Source of the DNA: Thermotogaceae bacterium
Lineage (GTDB): Bacteria; Thermotogota; Thermotogae; MWEM01
Assembly: GCA_030445775.1 (NCBI GenBank)
Contig: JASUTC010000003.1
Span: forward strand, 1-63,281
Reading direction: 5' to 3'
DNA: 63,281 nucleotides
The notes below the pieces were generated by a model. The model was not told the origin of the DNA. It did no database searches and was given only the letters and a program-made list of their open reading frames with translations. The first letter of the stretch is position 1, and each line of letters starts with the position of its first letter. Made by a program: the position numbers and the translations under genes. Positions 26,903-36,119 of the stretch are shown here, in pieces.

Positions 26903-28067
26903 TCCTGATCACCTCAATTGGACTAAGCTTTGCAGATCTTCTGCCGGGAATGGTTGCTGAAATAACAGCTGATGCAACAGCTATTCCCATTGAAAGAAGA
27001 ATAAAGCCATAATTAACATAGACTGGAACAACGGGCGTTCCGTCCGGATTGACTGCAAATGTTGTGAACATCCAAATAAGACCAACACCCAGAATGGTTC
27101 CCAAAATGGCCCCAAATACGCCTAAAATCAAACCCTCATAAATGAAAATTTGACCAGCCATTGAATTTTTAATACCCATAGCCTTTAATATTCCCAACTG
27201 TTTTGATTTTTGCACCACACTGATAGCCAAAACACTGGCAATAGCCAATGAAACAGAAATAATAACAAATATCTGTATCATAATGCTGGATATACTTTGC
27301 CCATCCAATGCACTCAACAGATCTTCATTTTCGATTTTCCAATTCAGGATTTTGATTTCTTCACCTTTCAAAGCATTTTGAATCCCGGATGCAATTACGT
27401 CCGCTTCAAAGGGTTCCTGTATCTGCATTTCGATTGAAGACGAGGTGTTGGGTTTATTTGTCAGATTTTGAACGGTTTTAATATCTGAAATGATCCATGA
27501 CCGGTTTGCCGTTCCAAGACCCAGCTTGAATATACCTGAAATTTTAACCGTTTTTGGAAAGATCACAACCGGAGGTATGACTACTGATATTTCATCTCCA
27601 ACCTTTAAAGAGAGTTCTTTTGCCATATCCGTTCCGATAATCACTTCATTCGTTTCTTTTGGCATTTCTCCCTCTACAATATTCTGTGCAAATTCATAGA
27701 CTTTATTCGCCTCATCAAAGTCGAACCCACGAATAAAAGACGAAAAATCACGCTTTTCAAGCCGCACAATTCCCGGTGTTTCTGATACCGGAAAAATGCT
27801 GGTAATCTCATTGGCATATTCTGTTTCTTTGATTTTTTCTATCATTGTTTGAGGACTGACAATTACATCATCATCACGAGTTGATCGAACTGTGATTTGA
27901 GAGGCATTCCCGATGGTTTGGTCTACAAGGTTTAACTGAAGGCCCTGAATCAATAAACCGATAAAAATCTGCACGGACACACCAATGGTGATAGCGGAAA
28001 TGATTAGTAATGATTGTCCCCTGGATTCTTTTAGAAATCTCCAAGCGATTTTCAGTGCCAGTCTCAT
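26895..28067 (-). CDS. FtsX/LolC-type ABC permease
   Basis: 390 aa with one N-terminal membrane helix (LLIISAITIGVSVQIFIGLL), a large extracytoplasmic MacB-like domain (about 45-250) and three C-terminal helices, the LolC/E layout. The segment SKQLGILKAMGIKNS before the third helix is the coupling-helix motif of FtsX-fold permeases. I start it at ATG 28067, which has GGTGA 5 bases upstream; earlier in-frame starts overlap the B12-binding gene more and lack a spaced ribosome site. Its partner ATPase follows directly. The cargo is unknown; without sign of an outer membrane here a true Lol role is unsure. Confidence 0.9.
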   Translation of the reverse strand: MRLALKIAWRFLKESRGQSLLIISAITIGVSVQIFIGLLIQGLQLNLVDQTIGNASQITVRSTRDDDVIVSPQTMIEKIKETEYANEITSIFPVSETPGIVRLEKRDFSSFIRGFDFDEANKVYEFAQNIVEGEMPKETNEVIIGTDMAKELSLKVGDEISVVIPPVVIFPKTVKISGIFKLGLGTANRSWIISDIKTVQNLTNKPNTSSSIEMQIQEPFEADVIASGIQNALKGEEIKILNWKIENEDLLSALDGQSISSIMIQIFVIISVSLAIASVLAISVVQKSKQLGILKAMGIKNSMAGQIFIYEGLILGVFGAILGTILGVGLIWMFTTFAVNPDGTPVVPVYVNYGFILLSMGIAVASAVISATIPGRRSAKLSPIEVIRNG

Positions 28068-28068
28068 C

Positions 28069-28734
28069 TCATTCACCATCCCTTTTTTTGCCGACATCCA
28101 CCATCAATGAAGCAGCAAAGGCATCAATATCATCGATATTTTTTAGAAAGACGTCAAAATCCATTGTCTTTACAAAATCATTGTTTTTATTAAAAGCCCT
28201 TCCACCTACAATAATTCCAATCGATGAATCTTTTTCTCTCACCGCATCAATAATATTCTGAGCTTTGTAAAGATTATAGGGATTTGAAACACTTAATCCC
28301 AAATAGTCCGGTTTCTCATAGTCTAAAGCCATAATAAGTGCATTTAAAGGAGTGTTTCCCCCTGCAAAGACGGATTTAAAACCATTCAACTCAAACCAAT
28401 CCGAAACAACCCTTAAGGGAAGTTCATGATATTCCTCCGAAGGACAAGTCATAATAATCTTTTTTCCGTTGAAGGGTTTTCTTTCTTTCAACAAATAAGG
28501 ATAAATTACTTCAATAATCGTTCGGGTCGTGGATGTTCTCACATGCTCTTTCCAAATACAAAGCGGATCTTCTTGAAAAGGACATTCGAAATCTTCAATG
28601 GAAGGCAATATCCTTTCTTTATACAACTCTCTAACACTTACAATCTCTTTATCCAGGGAATCAATCAAAAGGTTGATTAATTGTTCTTTTTCTTCTTTAA
28701 CGATTAAATCATTAAATTGTTCTCGGTTGATCAC
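28069..28734 (-). CDS. Stand-alone cobalamin-binding domain protein
   Basis: 221 aa, GTG at 28734 behind GAGGGGGA. Residues about 1-85 form a helical bundle like the B12_binding_2 domain of CarH-type proteins, with an EH pair in WKEHVRTST. Residues about 95-215 are a Rossmann-like B12-binding domain with the base-on/His-ligand position in PSEEYHELPL, then FAGGNTPLNAL and LGLSVSNPYN. There is no DNA-binding domain and no methyltransferase domain. CarH has Trp ten residues before the EH pair; here that position is Phe. First gene of an operon with an FtsX-type transporter, so it may be a redox, light or cobalamin-status sensor; that is inference. Confidence 0.78.
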   Translation of the reverse strand: MINREQFNDLIVKEEKEQLINLLIDSLDKEIVSVRELYKERILPSIEDFECPFQEDPLCIWKEHVRTSTTRTIIEVIYPYLLKERKPFNGKKIIMTCPSEEYHELPLRVVSDWFELNGFKSVFAGGNTPLNALIMALDYEKPDYLGLSVSNPYNLYKAQNIIDAVREKDSSIGIIVGGRAFNKNNDFVKTMDFDVFLKNIDDIDAFAASLMVDVGKKRDGE

Positions 28735-28767
28735 AAAGTATTCCCCCTCCCTCTTTTCTTTATTACA

Positions 28768-28776
28768 TTTATACCA
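28768..28776 (-). promoter_or_regulatory. Extended -10 promoter TGGTATAAA for the B12/ABC operon
   Basis: Minus-strand TGG-TATAAA about 34 bases before the GTG start at 28734; TATAAA is five of six. Confidence 0.5.
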
Positions 28777-28864
28777 TATGATAAAAAGCAAGTTATAACT
28801 TTTCAAGCCAAGAAAAATATAACTATATAGACGAGTATTAAATAACTTTAATTACGAATAAGAA

Positions 28865-28873
28865 TGATATAAT
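28865..28873 (+). promoter_or_regulatory. Extended -10 promoter TGATATAAT for nadE
   Basis: Perfect TATAAT (28868-28873) with TG at 28865-28866. It gives an unusually long leader of about 105 bases before the nadE ATG. Confidence 0.6.
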
Positions 28874-28985
28874 CTCATGTAAACAAACACTGTTTAATTG
28901 AATTTGTGAAGCAAATTCCCAGGAATGTTCTTCGAAACTCCACTGAATAATGGCTTGAAAACTAAACGAAGGGAGGGTACAAACA
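28874..28985 (+). other. Structured nadE leader
   Basis: The leader holds two short stem-loops: AAACA-N5-TGTTT near 28881-28895 and GAATTTG-N5-CAAATTC at 28900-28918. It ends with GGGAGGG before the ATG. No T-rich terminator and no riboswitch class that I recognise, so regulation is possible but not shown. Confidence 0.35.
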
Positions 28986-29834
28986 ATGCAAAAAGAATGT
29001 ATCGATTTTATACAAAAAACCATAGAAAAATATGATTATGACGGATGTGTCATAGGTATCAGCGGAGGTGTAGATTCTGCGGTAGTTGCTGCTCTTTGCT
29101 GTGAAGCAATTGGCAAAGAAAAAGTACTGGGGTTGTTGTTACCTGAAAGAGATTCAGCTAAAAACACCTTGAATGATTCAGTTGATCTCTGCAATCATTT
29201 GGGAATCCCTTACAAAGTAAAAAAGATCAGCAAAATCTTGAGAAAAACCGGCGCTTATGCCTTGAAACCACCGGCTTCAATCGTACCAAGAAAGATTCAG
29301 GAAAAATATGTCAAAGATAAGTGGAGAGATTTGCCAAAAGAGGACACTTTTATTGAAGACCTTGAAGACAGGGGGAATGAAGAATTTTTAAAAGGGCTTG
29401 CCTTTTATCGGATTAAACACCGAATACGCATGTGCCTGTTTTACCTTGAAGCAGAACAAAGAAATTATGCCGTTATGGGGACAACCAATAAAACAGAAAT
29501 GCTGACGGGTTTTTATGTCAAATGGGGAGACGATTCCACCGACATCGAGCCCATCATGCACCTTTATAAAACACAAGTTTATGAATTGGCAAGGGAGTTA
29601 AAGATTCCTGATTTTATTATCAGCAAACCCCCTTCTCCCGATCTGATACCAGGAATCACCGATGAATTTGCATTGAAGGTCAAATATAAGGATCTCGATC
29701 GCATTTTGATGAAGTTACAGAAGAATCGGGATTTAGATGATGAAAAACCTGAGGATGTACAACGAGTCAAACAAATTCTTAAAGCCGCAGAAAAAAGAAA
29801 GATCAGGAATTTGAATGTGTTGGGAGATGATTGA
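28986..29834 (+). CDS. nadE: NH3-dependent NAD+ synthetase
   Basis: 282 aa. N-type ATP pyrophosphatase: P-loop GISGGVDSAVVAALC, then the deamido-NAD/ATP motifs GTTNKTEMLTGFYVKWGDDSTDIEPI and the KPPSPDL(I/W)PG segment. It amidates nicotinic acid adenine dinucleotide with free ammonia; no glutaminase (nitrilase) domain is present. Length fits the short NadE class, with a slightly longer insert (about 90-135) than the Bacillus enzyme. The stop is followed by ogt after 1 base. Confidence 0.95.
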   Translation: MQKECIDFIQKTIEKYDYDGCVIGISGGVDSAVVAALCCEAIGKEKVLGLLLPERDSAKNTLNDSVDLCNHLGIPYKVKKISKILRKTGAYALKPPASIVPRKIQEKYVKDKWRDLPKEDTFIEDLEDRGNEEFLKGLAFYRIKHRIRMCLFYLEAEQRNYAVMGTTNKTEMLTGFYVKWGDDSTDIEPIMHLYKTQVYELARELKIPDFIISKPPSPDLIPGITDEFALKVKYKDLDRILMKLQKNRDLDDEKPEDVQRVKQILKAAEKRKIRNLNVLGDD

Positions 29835-29835
29835 A

Positions 29836-30360
29836 ATGAATTTTCTGATGCAAACGCCTATTGGGTTTTTTTCAGGTATATTTGAAAAACGGAATTTGTA
29901 TGAAATTTCATTTGTTAAGGCAAACCAGACCATAACCACACGTCAACAATCATTCATTGGAGAAGAGTCAGCGGATTTACTAATCATAGAAGACCAAATC
30001 AAACAATACATCAAAGGTGATAGAAAGGAGTTTAACTTAAACAACTATTTGAAATGGCTCTTCAACGAAGATCACCCCGGCGAAGATTCCCAACATGGCA
30101 CGCAATTTCAAAAAAAGGTATGGCAGGCTTTGTTGACAATTCCTTACGGGACTTGTTGTTCCTATTCGGACGTTGCAGAACAGATTGGTCAGCCAACTGC
30201 CGTTAGAGCCGTTGCAAATGCCATTGGGAGCAATCCACTGCTAATGATTATCCCTTGTCACAGGGTGATCAGAAAAAATGGGGCGTTGGGTGGATTCTCA
30301 GCGGGGTTGGGGTTAAAAAAACGCCTTTTAGAATTGGAAAGGACATATCATTCATCTTGA
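29836..30360 (+). CDS. ogt: Methylated-DNA-[protein]-cysteine S-methyltransferase
   Basis: 174 aa; ATG at 29836 is chosen because GGGAG lies about 10 bases upstream and it directly follows the nadE stop. The acceptor motif IIPCHRVI holds the suicide Cys (about 141); the helix-turn-helix finger reads SYSDVAEQIGQPTAVRAVANAIGSNP. It removes alkyl groups from O6 of guanine irreversibly. It is an Ogt/MGMT-type protein without an Ada domain. It shares a transcript with nadE. Confidence 0.95.
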   Translation: MNFLMQTPIGFFSGIFEKRNLYEISFVKANQTITTRQQSFIGEESADLLIIEDQIKQYIKGDRKEFNLNNYLKWLFNEDHPGEDSQHGTQFQKKVWQALLTIPYGTCCSYSDVAEQIGQPTAVRAVANAIGSNPLLMIIPCHRVIRKNGALGGFSAGLGLKKRLLELERTYHSS

Positions 30361-30545
30361 GGAATAGTCTTCTTCTTTTTTCATCCTTGCTTTAATTGTG
30401 TCTGTGAATTTCAAGTCATCTGAAGGCACACGGCTATCCAACAGGTTTGAAAGAATTACTCCCTTGAAGATATTTATCCTCCATATACCAACTTCTTCAT
30501 TTTCATGTATAATTAATATACAACAGAACAGGTGGAGGGGATAGG

Positions 30546-31223
30546 ATGAACATCATTCCAATTAAACTAAGCATGACGAAAGCAATCCTGATCAAAGATC
30601 AAAAGAACCTTCTGGTGGATACCGGTAATCCAAAGGATTATGCAACATTATGGCATTTCTTGGATGCCAACTTGGAAGACGGAGAACCGTTAGATTATAT
30701 ATTGATTACACATGCTCATTTAGATCATTATGGTTGTGCTGCAGCCTTACACGACAAGACAGGGGCTAAGGTCATCATTCACGAAAGAGATTATGAAACT
30801 ATGAAACTTGGTTATAATTCTCCTATCGTTCCTTTTAGCTTTACGGGTAAACTTCTGTCACCATTTATAAAAAAAGACCCTAAAAAAATCGTGGCAAATC
30901 CTGTCGAAGCTGATATTGTGATCAAAGACGAAGAAACCGATTTACAACCATTCGGAATTGCCGGAAAAGTCGTTGCCACACCTGGTCATACTCCCGGATC
31001 AATTTCTCTGTTTTTAGACGATCAAACAGCCATCGTGGGAGATCTGATGATGAGCTTTTTTATACCTGAAAAGCCTGAGAAACCTCTATTTGCATATAAT
31101 GTAGACGAGTGGAAAAATAGTTTAAAAAAAGTTCTTGAATTTGAACCGAAAAAAATTATCATCACTCATGGAAATTTCTACACTTATAATGATTTTAAAA
31201 GCTTTTGCAAAAAAGTCTTTTAA
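30546..31223 (+). CDS. Metallo-beta-lactamase-fold hydrolase
   Basis: 225 aa. Metal motif THAHLDHYG, then TPGHTPGSI, GDLMMS (bridging Asp) and the last His in THGNFY: a complete set for a binuclear site as in the glyoxalase II-like group. Start ATG at 30546 with AGGTGGAGGGG. The unspecialised N-terminus and length do not name a substrate (thioester, lactone or phosphodiester are possible). A candidate -10 TATAAT lies at 30508-30513. Confidence 0.9.
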   Translation: MNIIPIKLSMTKAILIKDQKNLLVDTGNPKDYATLWHFLDANLEDGEPLDYILITHAHLDHYGCAAALHDKTGAKVIIHERDYETMKLGYNSPIVPFSFTGKLLSPFIKKDPKKIVANPVEADIVIKDEETDLQPFGIAGKVVATPGHTPGSISLFLDDQTAIVGDLMMSFFIPEKPEKPLFAYNVDEWKNSLKKVLEFEPKKIIITHGNFYTYNDFKSFCKKVF

Positions 31224-31298
31224 AAAAAATTGAAATAATGGCATCTATTGAATTTGTTTTTCTGATGCACTTTATTATATTTGGAAGTAGGCGATTTG

Positions 31299-34022
31299 AT
31301 GGATAAACAACAATGGCATACTTATTCAATTGAAGAAACAGCTGAAAAATTGGATACTGATTTAAAATCCGGCATTCAAGAATCTGTTGTTCAACAAAGG
31401 CTTGAAGAATACGGAAAAAACGAATTGGAGGAAAAAAAGGGACGAAACCCAATAAAAATATTCCTCATGCAGTTTACCTCAACCATTGTTATCGTATTAC
31501 TTGTCGCAGCAGTTATAACCGGAATCATTGGTGAATTAAGGGATACAATTGTCATCTCCATCATTCTTATAATCAACGCTTTAATTGGCTTTTCTCAGGA
31601 ATATCGTGCTGAAAAGGCTATGAGTACCTTAAAGAAGCTGTCCATTCCCAAAGTACGTGTAAAAAGATCTGGTACTGAAAAGGTCATCTCATCAACCGAA
31701 ATAGTTCCCGGTGATATTGTTTTTCTTGAAGCCGGCAATTACGTACCTGCAGATATGAGATTGATTGATACCCATAATCTGAAGATTCAGGAATCAGCGC
31801 TTACAGGAGAATCACAACCGGTAGAAAAAGATGCTGATGAAATCTTTGAAAAAGACGCTGATTTAGCCGTGAGAAAAAACATGGCCTACTCGGGAACCGT
31901 TGTCAGTTATGGTAGAGCAGTTGGAATCGTAGTAAGAACAGGTATGAAAACGGAAATCGGAAAGATTGCCGCTATGCTTCAGGAGGATGAAGAAGGCCAG
32001 ACTCCCATGCAAAAAAGGCTTGATAAGCTGGGCAGGATTCTTGCCTTTGCCTCTTTGGTAATCGTTGTCGTCATCTTTTTGATGGGTGTTCTCCGCGGAG
32101 AAGACTTAAAAGTCATGTTCATGACAGCCGTTTCGTTTGCCGTCGCTGCCGTTCCGGAAGGACTTCCGACGGTTGTTACGATTGCATTGGCTCTGGGAGC
32201 CAGACGCATGCTCTCAAGAAATGCCTTGGTGAGACGTTTGATGGCAGTTGAAACGTTGGGATCGGTCAACGTCATCTGCTCAGATAAAACGGGAACCATC
32301 ACAGAAAACCGAATGAGAGTCACTGTCTTGGAATTGGCCGGCAATCGGTTGGATTTTGGAAAAGAAGATGCCGATGACCCTGATTCTCTTCCCGATGATG
32401 ATCAAAGTGCGCTGAGCCTGATGCTTCTTGGGGGGAGTATGTGTAATGATGCTCGCTTGGAACCTTCAAAGAAAAGGAAGGGTGATTTCGATGTGATTGG
32501 TGATCCCACAGAAGGGGCCTTGGTATATGTTGCCAAAAAAGTTGACATGGGAAAAGATGAATATACCGAAATCTTCCCAAGAATCAATGAAATCCCATTC
32601 GAATCGGAAAGAAAGATGATGTCAACTGTTCACGATATTTTGTTTGAACAATTGGATAAAAAAAACACAAGGATTCACAAATATCTCAAACTCTTGGATA
32701 TTGATCACAATGTGGCTTTTACAAAAGGGGCAGTTGACCAACTCATTAAAAATTGCAATCACGTTTTGGATGGTGACGAAATTTTTGAATTGGACGATCA
32801 ATGGAAAAAAAAGATTATGGAAGAACACGACAAACTGGCCAAAAACGGTATGAGAGTCTTGGGGATCGCTTATAAGAATGTTGATTATGAAATTGATGAG
32901 GATTATGAATATAAAGAAAGCGACATGACCTTCATCGGGATGTTCGGCATGATGGATCCCGAAAGAGAAGGCGTAAAAGAAGCCATTGCAACAGCAAAAG
33001 ATGCCGGTATCAGGTCGATCATGATAACGGGAGACCATCCCCTAACAGCCGGTTACATCGCTCAAAAACTGAATATGATTGAAAACAGAGAAGAGGTCAT
33101 CCTGGGAAGAGAATTGGAAGGAAGATCCGATGATGAAATAGACCAAATTGTCAAACAAAAGTCCGTGTATGCAAGGGTCACACCTGAAAATAAAGTCACC
33201 ATCGTTAAGAGTCTACAAAGACAGGGTAAAACGGTATCCATGACAGGAGATGGAGTTAATGATGCCCCCGCACTCAAACGAGCTGATATTGGTCTTGCCA
33301 TGGGTATTACGGGAACGGATGTGTCAAAAGAAGTATCCGATATGGTTTTGCTGGATGATAATTTCTCAACGATTGTTGCCGCTGTAAAAGAAGGCAGAAC
33401 CATTTATGATAACATCCAAAAATTTATTCAATATATACTCGCTTCCAATATGGCTGAGATATGGATCATGCTTTTAGGACCTTTTCTTGGCATACCTTTA
33501 CCGTTATTACCACTTCAAATCCTTTGGGTCAATTTGATCAGTGACGGTCTTCCTGCACTGTCTTTATCAGTAGAACCGGCTGAAAAGAATATCATGAAGC
33601 GGAAACCCAATCCCATCAACGGCAATATCATTGGAACGAAGTGGATTTATTTGATTTTAACCGGTTTAATCATTGCCATTTTTACACTGATCCCCAGTTT
33701 ATCTTTCAAGAACTCGGTGATGGAAGAAGGAACATGGAGAACCGTTCTCTTTAGTATCTTAGTGTTTTCTCAGTTGTTTTTCACCTTTTGCATCAGAAGT
33801 CACAAATCTGTTTTCAAACACGGCTCCGGAAATAATCCTTATTTGTATGGGGCAGTGGGGATTAGTTTTCTCCTACAACTTGTTGTGATTTACGTGCCTT
33901 TTTTCCAAGATATCTTTGGAACAACAGCTTTAAAATTTTCTGAACTAATGATCTCCTTGCTGTTTTCCAGCCTTATTCTGTGGCTCTTTGAAATCATCAA
34001 GCTCTTCAATAAAGATTTATGA
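31299..34022 (+). CDS. P-type Ca2+-transporting ATPase
   Basis: 907 aa from ATG 31299 (AGG 7-10 bases upstream; an in-frame TTG at 31281 is less likely). Order: N-terminal cation-ATPase domain, TM1-2, actuator domain with LTGESQPVEK, TM3-4 with the ion-binding motif VPEGLPTVVT, phosphorylation motif CSDKTGTIT (Asp about 329), nucleotide-binding domain, hinge TGDGVNDAPALKRADIGLAMG, then TM5-10 (SNMAEIW, LWVNLISDGLPALSLS). The PEGL motif and the N/D ligands fit the P2A (SERCA/PMR1) type, exporting Ca2+ or Mn2+. Its stop overlaps the ATG of the EamA transporter gene. Confidence 0.94.
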   Translation: MDKQQWHTYSIEETAEKLDTDLKSGIQESVVQQRLEEYGKNELEEKKGRNPIKIFLMQFTSTIVIVLLVAAVITGIIGELRDTIVISIILIINALIGFSQEYRAEKAMSTLKKLSIPKVRVKRSGTEKVISSTEIVPGDIVFLEAGNYVPADMRLIDTHNLKIQESALTGESQPVEKDADEIFEKDADLAVRKNMAYSGTVVSYGRAVGIVVRTGMKTEIGKIAAMLQEDEEGQTPMQKRLDKLGRILAFASLVIVVVIFLMGVLRGEDLKVMFMTAVSFAVAAVPEGLPTVVTIALALGARRMLSRNALVRRLMAVETLGSVNVICSDKTGTITENRMRVTVLELAGNRLDFGKEDADDPDSLPDDDQSALSLMLLGGSMCNDARLEPSKKRKGDFDVIGDPTEGALVYVAKKVDMGKDEYTEIFPRINEIPFESERKMMSTVHDILFEQLDKKNTRIHKYLKLLDIDHNVAFTKGAVDQLIKNCNHVLDGDEIFELDDQWKKKIMEEHDKLAKNGMRVLGIAYKNVDYEIDEDYEYKESDMTFIGMFGMMDPEREGVKEAIATAKDAGIRSIMITGDHPLTAGYIAQKLNMIENREEVILGRELEGRSDDEIDQIVKQKSVYARVTPENKVTIVKSLQRQGKTVSMTGDGVNDAPALKRADIGLAMGITGTDVSKEVSDMVLLDDNFSTIVAAVKEGRTIYDNIQKFIQYILASNMAEIWIMLLGPFLGIPLPLLPLQILWVNLISDGLPALSLSVEPAEKNIMKRKPNPINGNIIGTKWIYLILTGLIIAIFTLIPSLSFKNSVMEEGTWRTVLFSILVFSQLFFTFCIRSHKSVFKHGSGNNPYLYGAVGISFLLQLVVIYVPFFQDIFGTTALKFSELMISLLFSSLILWLFEIIKLFNKDL

Positions 34023-34930
34023 TCAAAAAACTTAATTCACTTTTCGTTCTCTTGGCAGGTATTGTTTTGTTATCGTCTGCAGGACCTGTAATCAAACTGT
34101 GTGGAGAAGATCCCATTAAAATCGCTTTTTACAGACTTTTTTTTGGATTTCTGTTTTTTTTGTTTTTTTACCTTAAGGATCGGCATAAGAGGGAAAATGT
34201 TGTTTTACTTAATAGAACGGATTTGCTTGTACTGCTAATTTCCGGAATCTCACTGGGACTGCATTTTTTCCTGTGGATTAGGGCATTTACATACACCACT
34301 GTGGCAGGGGGTGTGATCCCCATCCTGATTCAGCCTGTACTGGTCAGTTTTTTGAGCATCCTCTTTTACAAGGAAGCCATGTCAAAGATCATGTTGATCC
34401 CCCTTGCCATCACATCGATTGGAATTGTAATCATGGGAATCGGAGATTTTAACACCAGTACGCATCTGGGAGTTGGAGATCTTTACTCCTCCCTGGGAAT
34501 CGTGATGATCTGTTTCTATTTAGTAGGCGTAAAACGACTGATTGTGAAAATAAGTCCTATTCTTCTAAACATCTTTCTTTATATTATTGCAATGTGCGTG
34601 TTGCTCATTCCAATCCTTATAAACAACAAAGGATTTTTGATTGGAACCACACGAGACTTTCTGTATATCCTTTGGCTGGGAGGCGCCTGTTCCTTCTTGG
34701 GCTATTTGGCAGTCAACCTCTCATTAATCAGATTCAAGGCACCGGAGGTATCCTTTGCCATTGTCGGAGAGCCTATACTAAGCATCATTTGGGCATGGTT
34801 GTTCTTGGGAGAAATCATGAGCCAAAATCAACTCATCGGCTTTATCTTTGGGCTGATTGGCTTTATCATCTTCATCCTTGTTTTACGACATAAATATCAA
34901 CAGAATAACTTTAAAAGAGTTGTTCAATAA
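34019..34930 (+). CDS. EamA/DMT-superfamily transporter
   Basis: 303 aa with ten hydrophobic segments in two EamA repeats; segments such as YRLFFGFLFFLFF and the late SFAIVGEPILSIIWAWLFLGE are typical of the second-repeat EPVxA-type motif. Start ATG overlaps the ATPase stop (ATGA). Substrate unknown; family members export amino acids or other small metabolites. Confidence 0.9.
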   Translation: MIKKLNSLFVLLAGIVLLSSAGPVIKLCGEDPIKIAFYRLFFGFLFFLFFYLKDRHKRENVVLLNRTDLLVLLISGISLGLHFFLWIRAFTYTTVAGGVIPILIQPVLVSFLSILFYKEAMSKIMLIPLAITSIGIVIMGIGDFNTSTHLGVGDLYSSLGIVMICFYLVGVKRLIVKISPILLNIFLYIIAMCVLLIPILINNKGFLIGTTRDFLYILWLGGACSFLGYLAVNLSLIRFKAPEVSFAIVGEPILSIIWAWLFLGEIMSQNQLIGFIFGLIGFIIFILVLRHKYQQNNFKRVVQ

Positions 34931-34944
34931 AACAAAATTCCCCC

Positions 34945-34968
34945 GGACCAACCCACAACACTTGGTCC
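34945..34968. terminator. Hairpin between convergent EamA and nagA genes
   Basis: GGACCAA-N10-TTGGTCC, a perfect 7-bp stem. The plus strand has only TAATTATTT behind it; the minus strand has GGGGGAATTTTGTTTT. Weak as a classical terminator but in the right place for both genes. Confidence 0.5.
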
Positions 34969-36080
34969 TAATTATTTCTTTGATAGACAATTTGTCCATT
35001 TTTTACCGTTTTTACAACCTTCATTTTTCGATCCAAAACCACAAAGTCCGCCTTTTTCCCCACATCAATCATTCCCGAATCAAGGGATGAACTAATCGAG
35101 GGATTTTTCGTCAGACACTTTAAGATATTTCTCAGGGGTAAAGACAGGTGCTTATACACATTTGAAAGAGCTTCGTCAAGTTTCAGAACCGACCCCGCCA
35201 ATGTGCCATCTTCCAATCTGGCTGAATGTTCGTCTACATTCACTTCAAGGCCACCCAGGGTGTATTTCCCCGGTTCAAGTCCGGTGGCTTCCATTGCATC
35301 TGAAATAAAGATGATCTTTTCAGGATCTTTGGCTTTAAAAACCAGTTGAATGGTCTCTTTTGAAAGGTGAATCATATCGCAAATGATTTCTACATAGGCA
35401 TCCGATAGCAATCCCGCTCCTGAAGCTCCCAGGTCTCTGTGATGAACGGGTGTCATGGCATTAAACAAGTGAGTGAATCGAGTAGCACCGGATTGAATAG
35501 CTTCCATGGATTGTTTGTAGTCGGCACAGGTATGTCCAATAGAAACGGTTATTCCTTCAGAAGTAAGGGTTTGGATCACTTCCCTTCCAACAATCTCCGG
35601 AGCCAAGGTGATCACCTTTATGAGATCTTTGTTTTCTAAGATAAAGTCAATTTCTTTTTCATCGGGAGATTTAATGTACTCTGGATTTTGAGCTCCTTTC
35701 TTCTTCAAATTCACAAATGGTCCTTCCAAATGAATCCCGACAATGGAGCTATTCGGTTGTTTTTCTCTATACTCACGAATCAACGCCACTGTTTGTTTTA
35801 TTTTCTCGAACGGAAGTGACAAGGTAGTAGCCAGAACAGTGGTAACACCTCTGGTATAAAGAAATTCCTCCATTCGTTTTAAACCTTTCAAATCGGTGTT
35901 TGAAAAATCCTCACCCATACATCCGTGGTTATGGGAATCTACAAAACCGGGAACCAAAAAATCGTTATTTTCCGAACTTATATTGTTCGTATGAATTTGC
36001 TGGAAAGATTCTTCATATACAACACGGCTATTGGGTATGAAAACATCAGGTGTATAAATATCTACATGATCAATTTTCAT
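34968..36080 (-). CDS. nagA: N-acetylglucosamine-6-phosphate deacetylase
   Basis: 370 aa amidohydrolase. Seen: HNHGCMGEDF (metal site region), the LEGPF motif with the metal Glu, VSIGHTCADY, THLFNAMTPVHHRD and the catalytic Asp in ISDAMEATGL. It converts GlcNAc-6-phosphate to glucosamine-6-phosphate and acetate, in cell-wall sugar recycling or chitin use. ATG at 36080 with GAGGTGA. No nagB or PTS gene is nearby. The neighbouring flippase-like gene is upstream on the same strand. Confidence 0.93.
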   Translation of the reverse strand: MKIDHVDIYTPDVFIPNSRVVYEESFQQIHTNNISSENNDFLVPGFVDSHNHGCMGEDFSNTDLKGLKRMEEFLYTRGVTTVLATTLSLPFEKIKQTVALIREYREKQPNSSIVGIHLEGPFVNLKKKGAQNPEYIKSPDEKEIDFILENKDLIKVITLAPEIVGREVIQTLTSEGITVSIGHTCADYKQSMEAIQSGATRFTHLFNAMTPVHHRDLGASGAGLLSDAYVEIICDMIHLSKETIQLVFKAKDPEKIIFISDAMEATGLEPGKYTLGGLEVNVDEHSARLEDGTLAGSVLKLDEALSNVYKHLSLPLRNILKCLTKNPSISSSLDSGMIDVGKKADFVVLDRKMKVVKTVKNGQIVYQRNN

Positions 36081-36110
36081 TTGTTATCACCTCATCAATA
36101 AAGTAATAAC

Positions 36111-36119
36111 ATTATATCA
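36111..36119 (-). promoter_or_regulatory. Extended -10 promoter TGATATAAT for nagA
   Basis: Perfect TATAAT on the minus strand; the TGA of the extended -10 is at the same time the stop codon of the upstream flippase-like gene. Confidence 0.6.

Noticed and set aside
30352-30545. Open minus-strand frame of about 60 codons in the gap between ogt and the MBL gene
   Set aside because: It has a protein-like composition (GVILSNLLDSRVPSDDLKF) but no start codon with a ribosome site, and it overlaps the ogt 3' end. It could be a gene remnant; there is not enough to call it.
32622-33038. 138-codon minus-strand frame inside the P-type ATPase gene
   Set aside because: Phe/Ile-rich shadow of the nucleotide-binding domain; no initiation signal.
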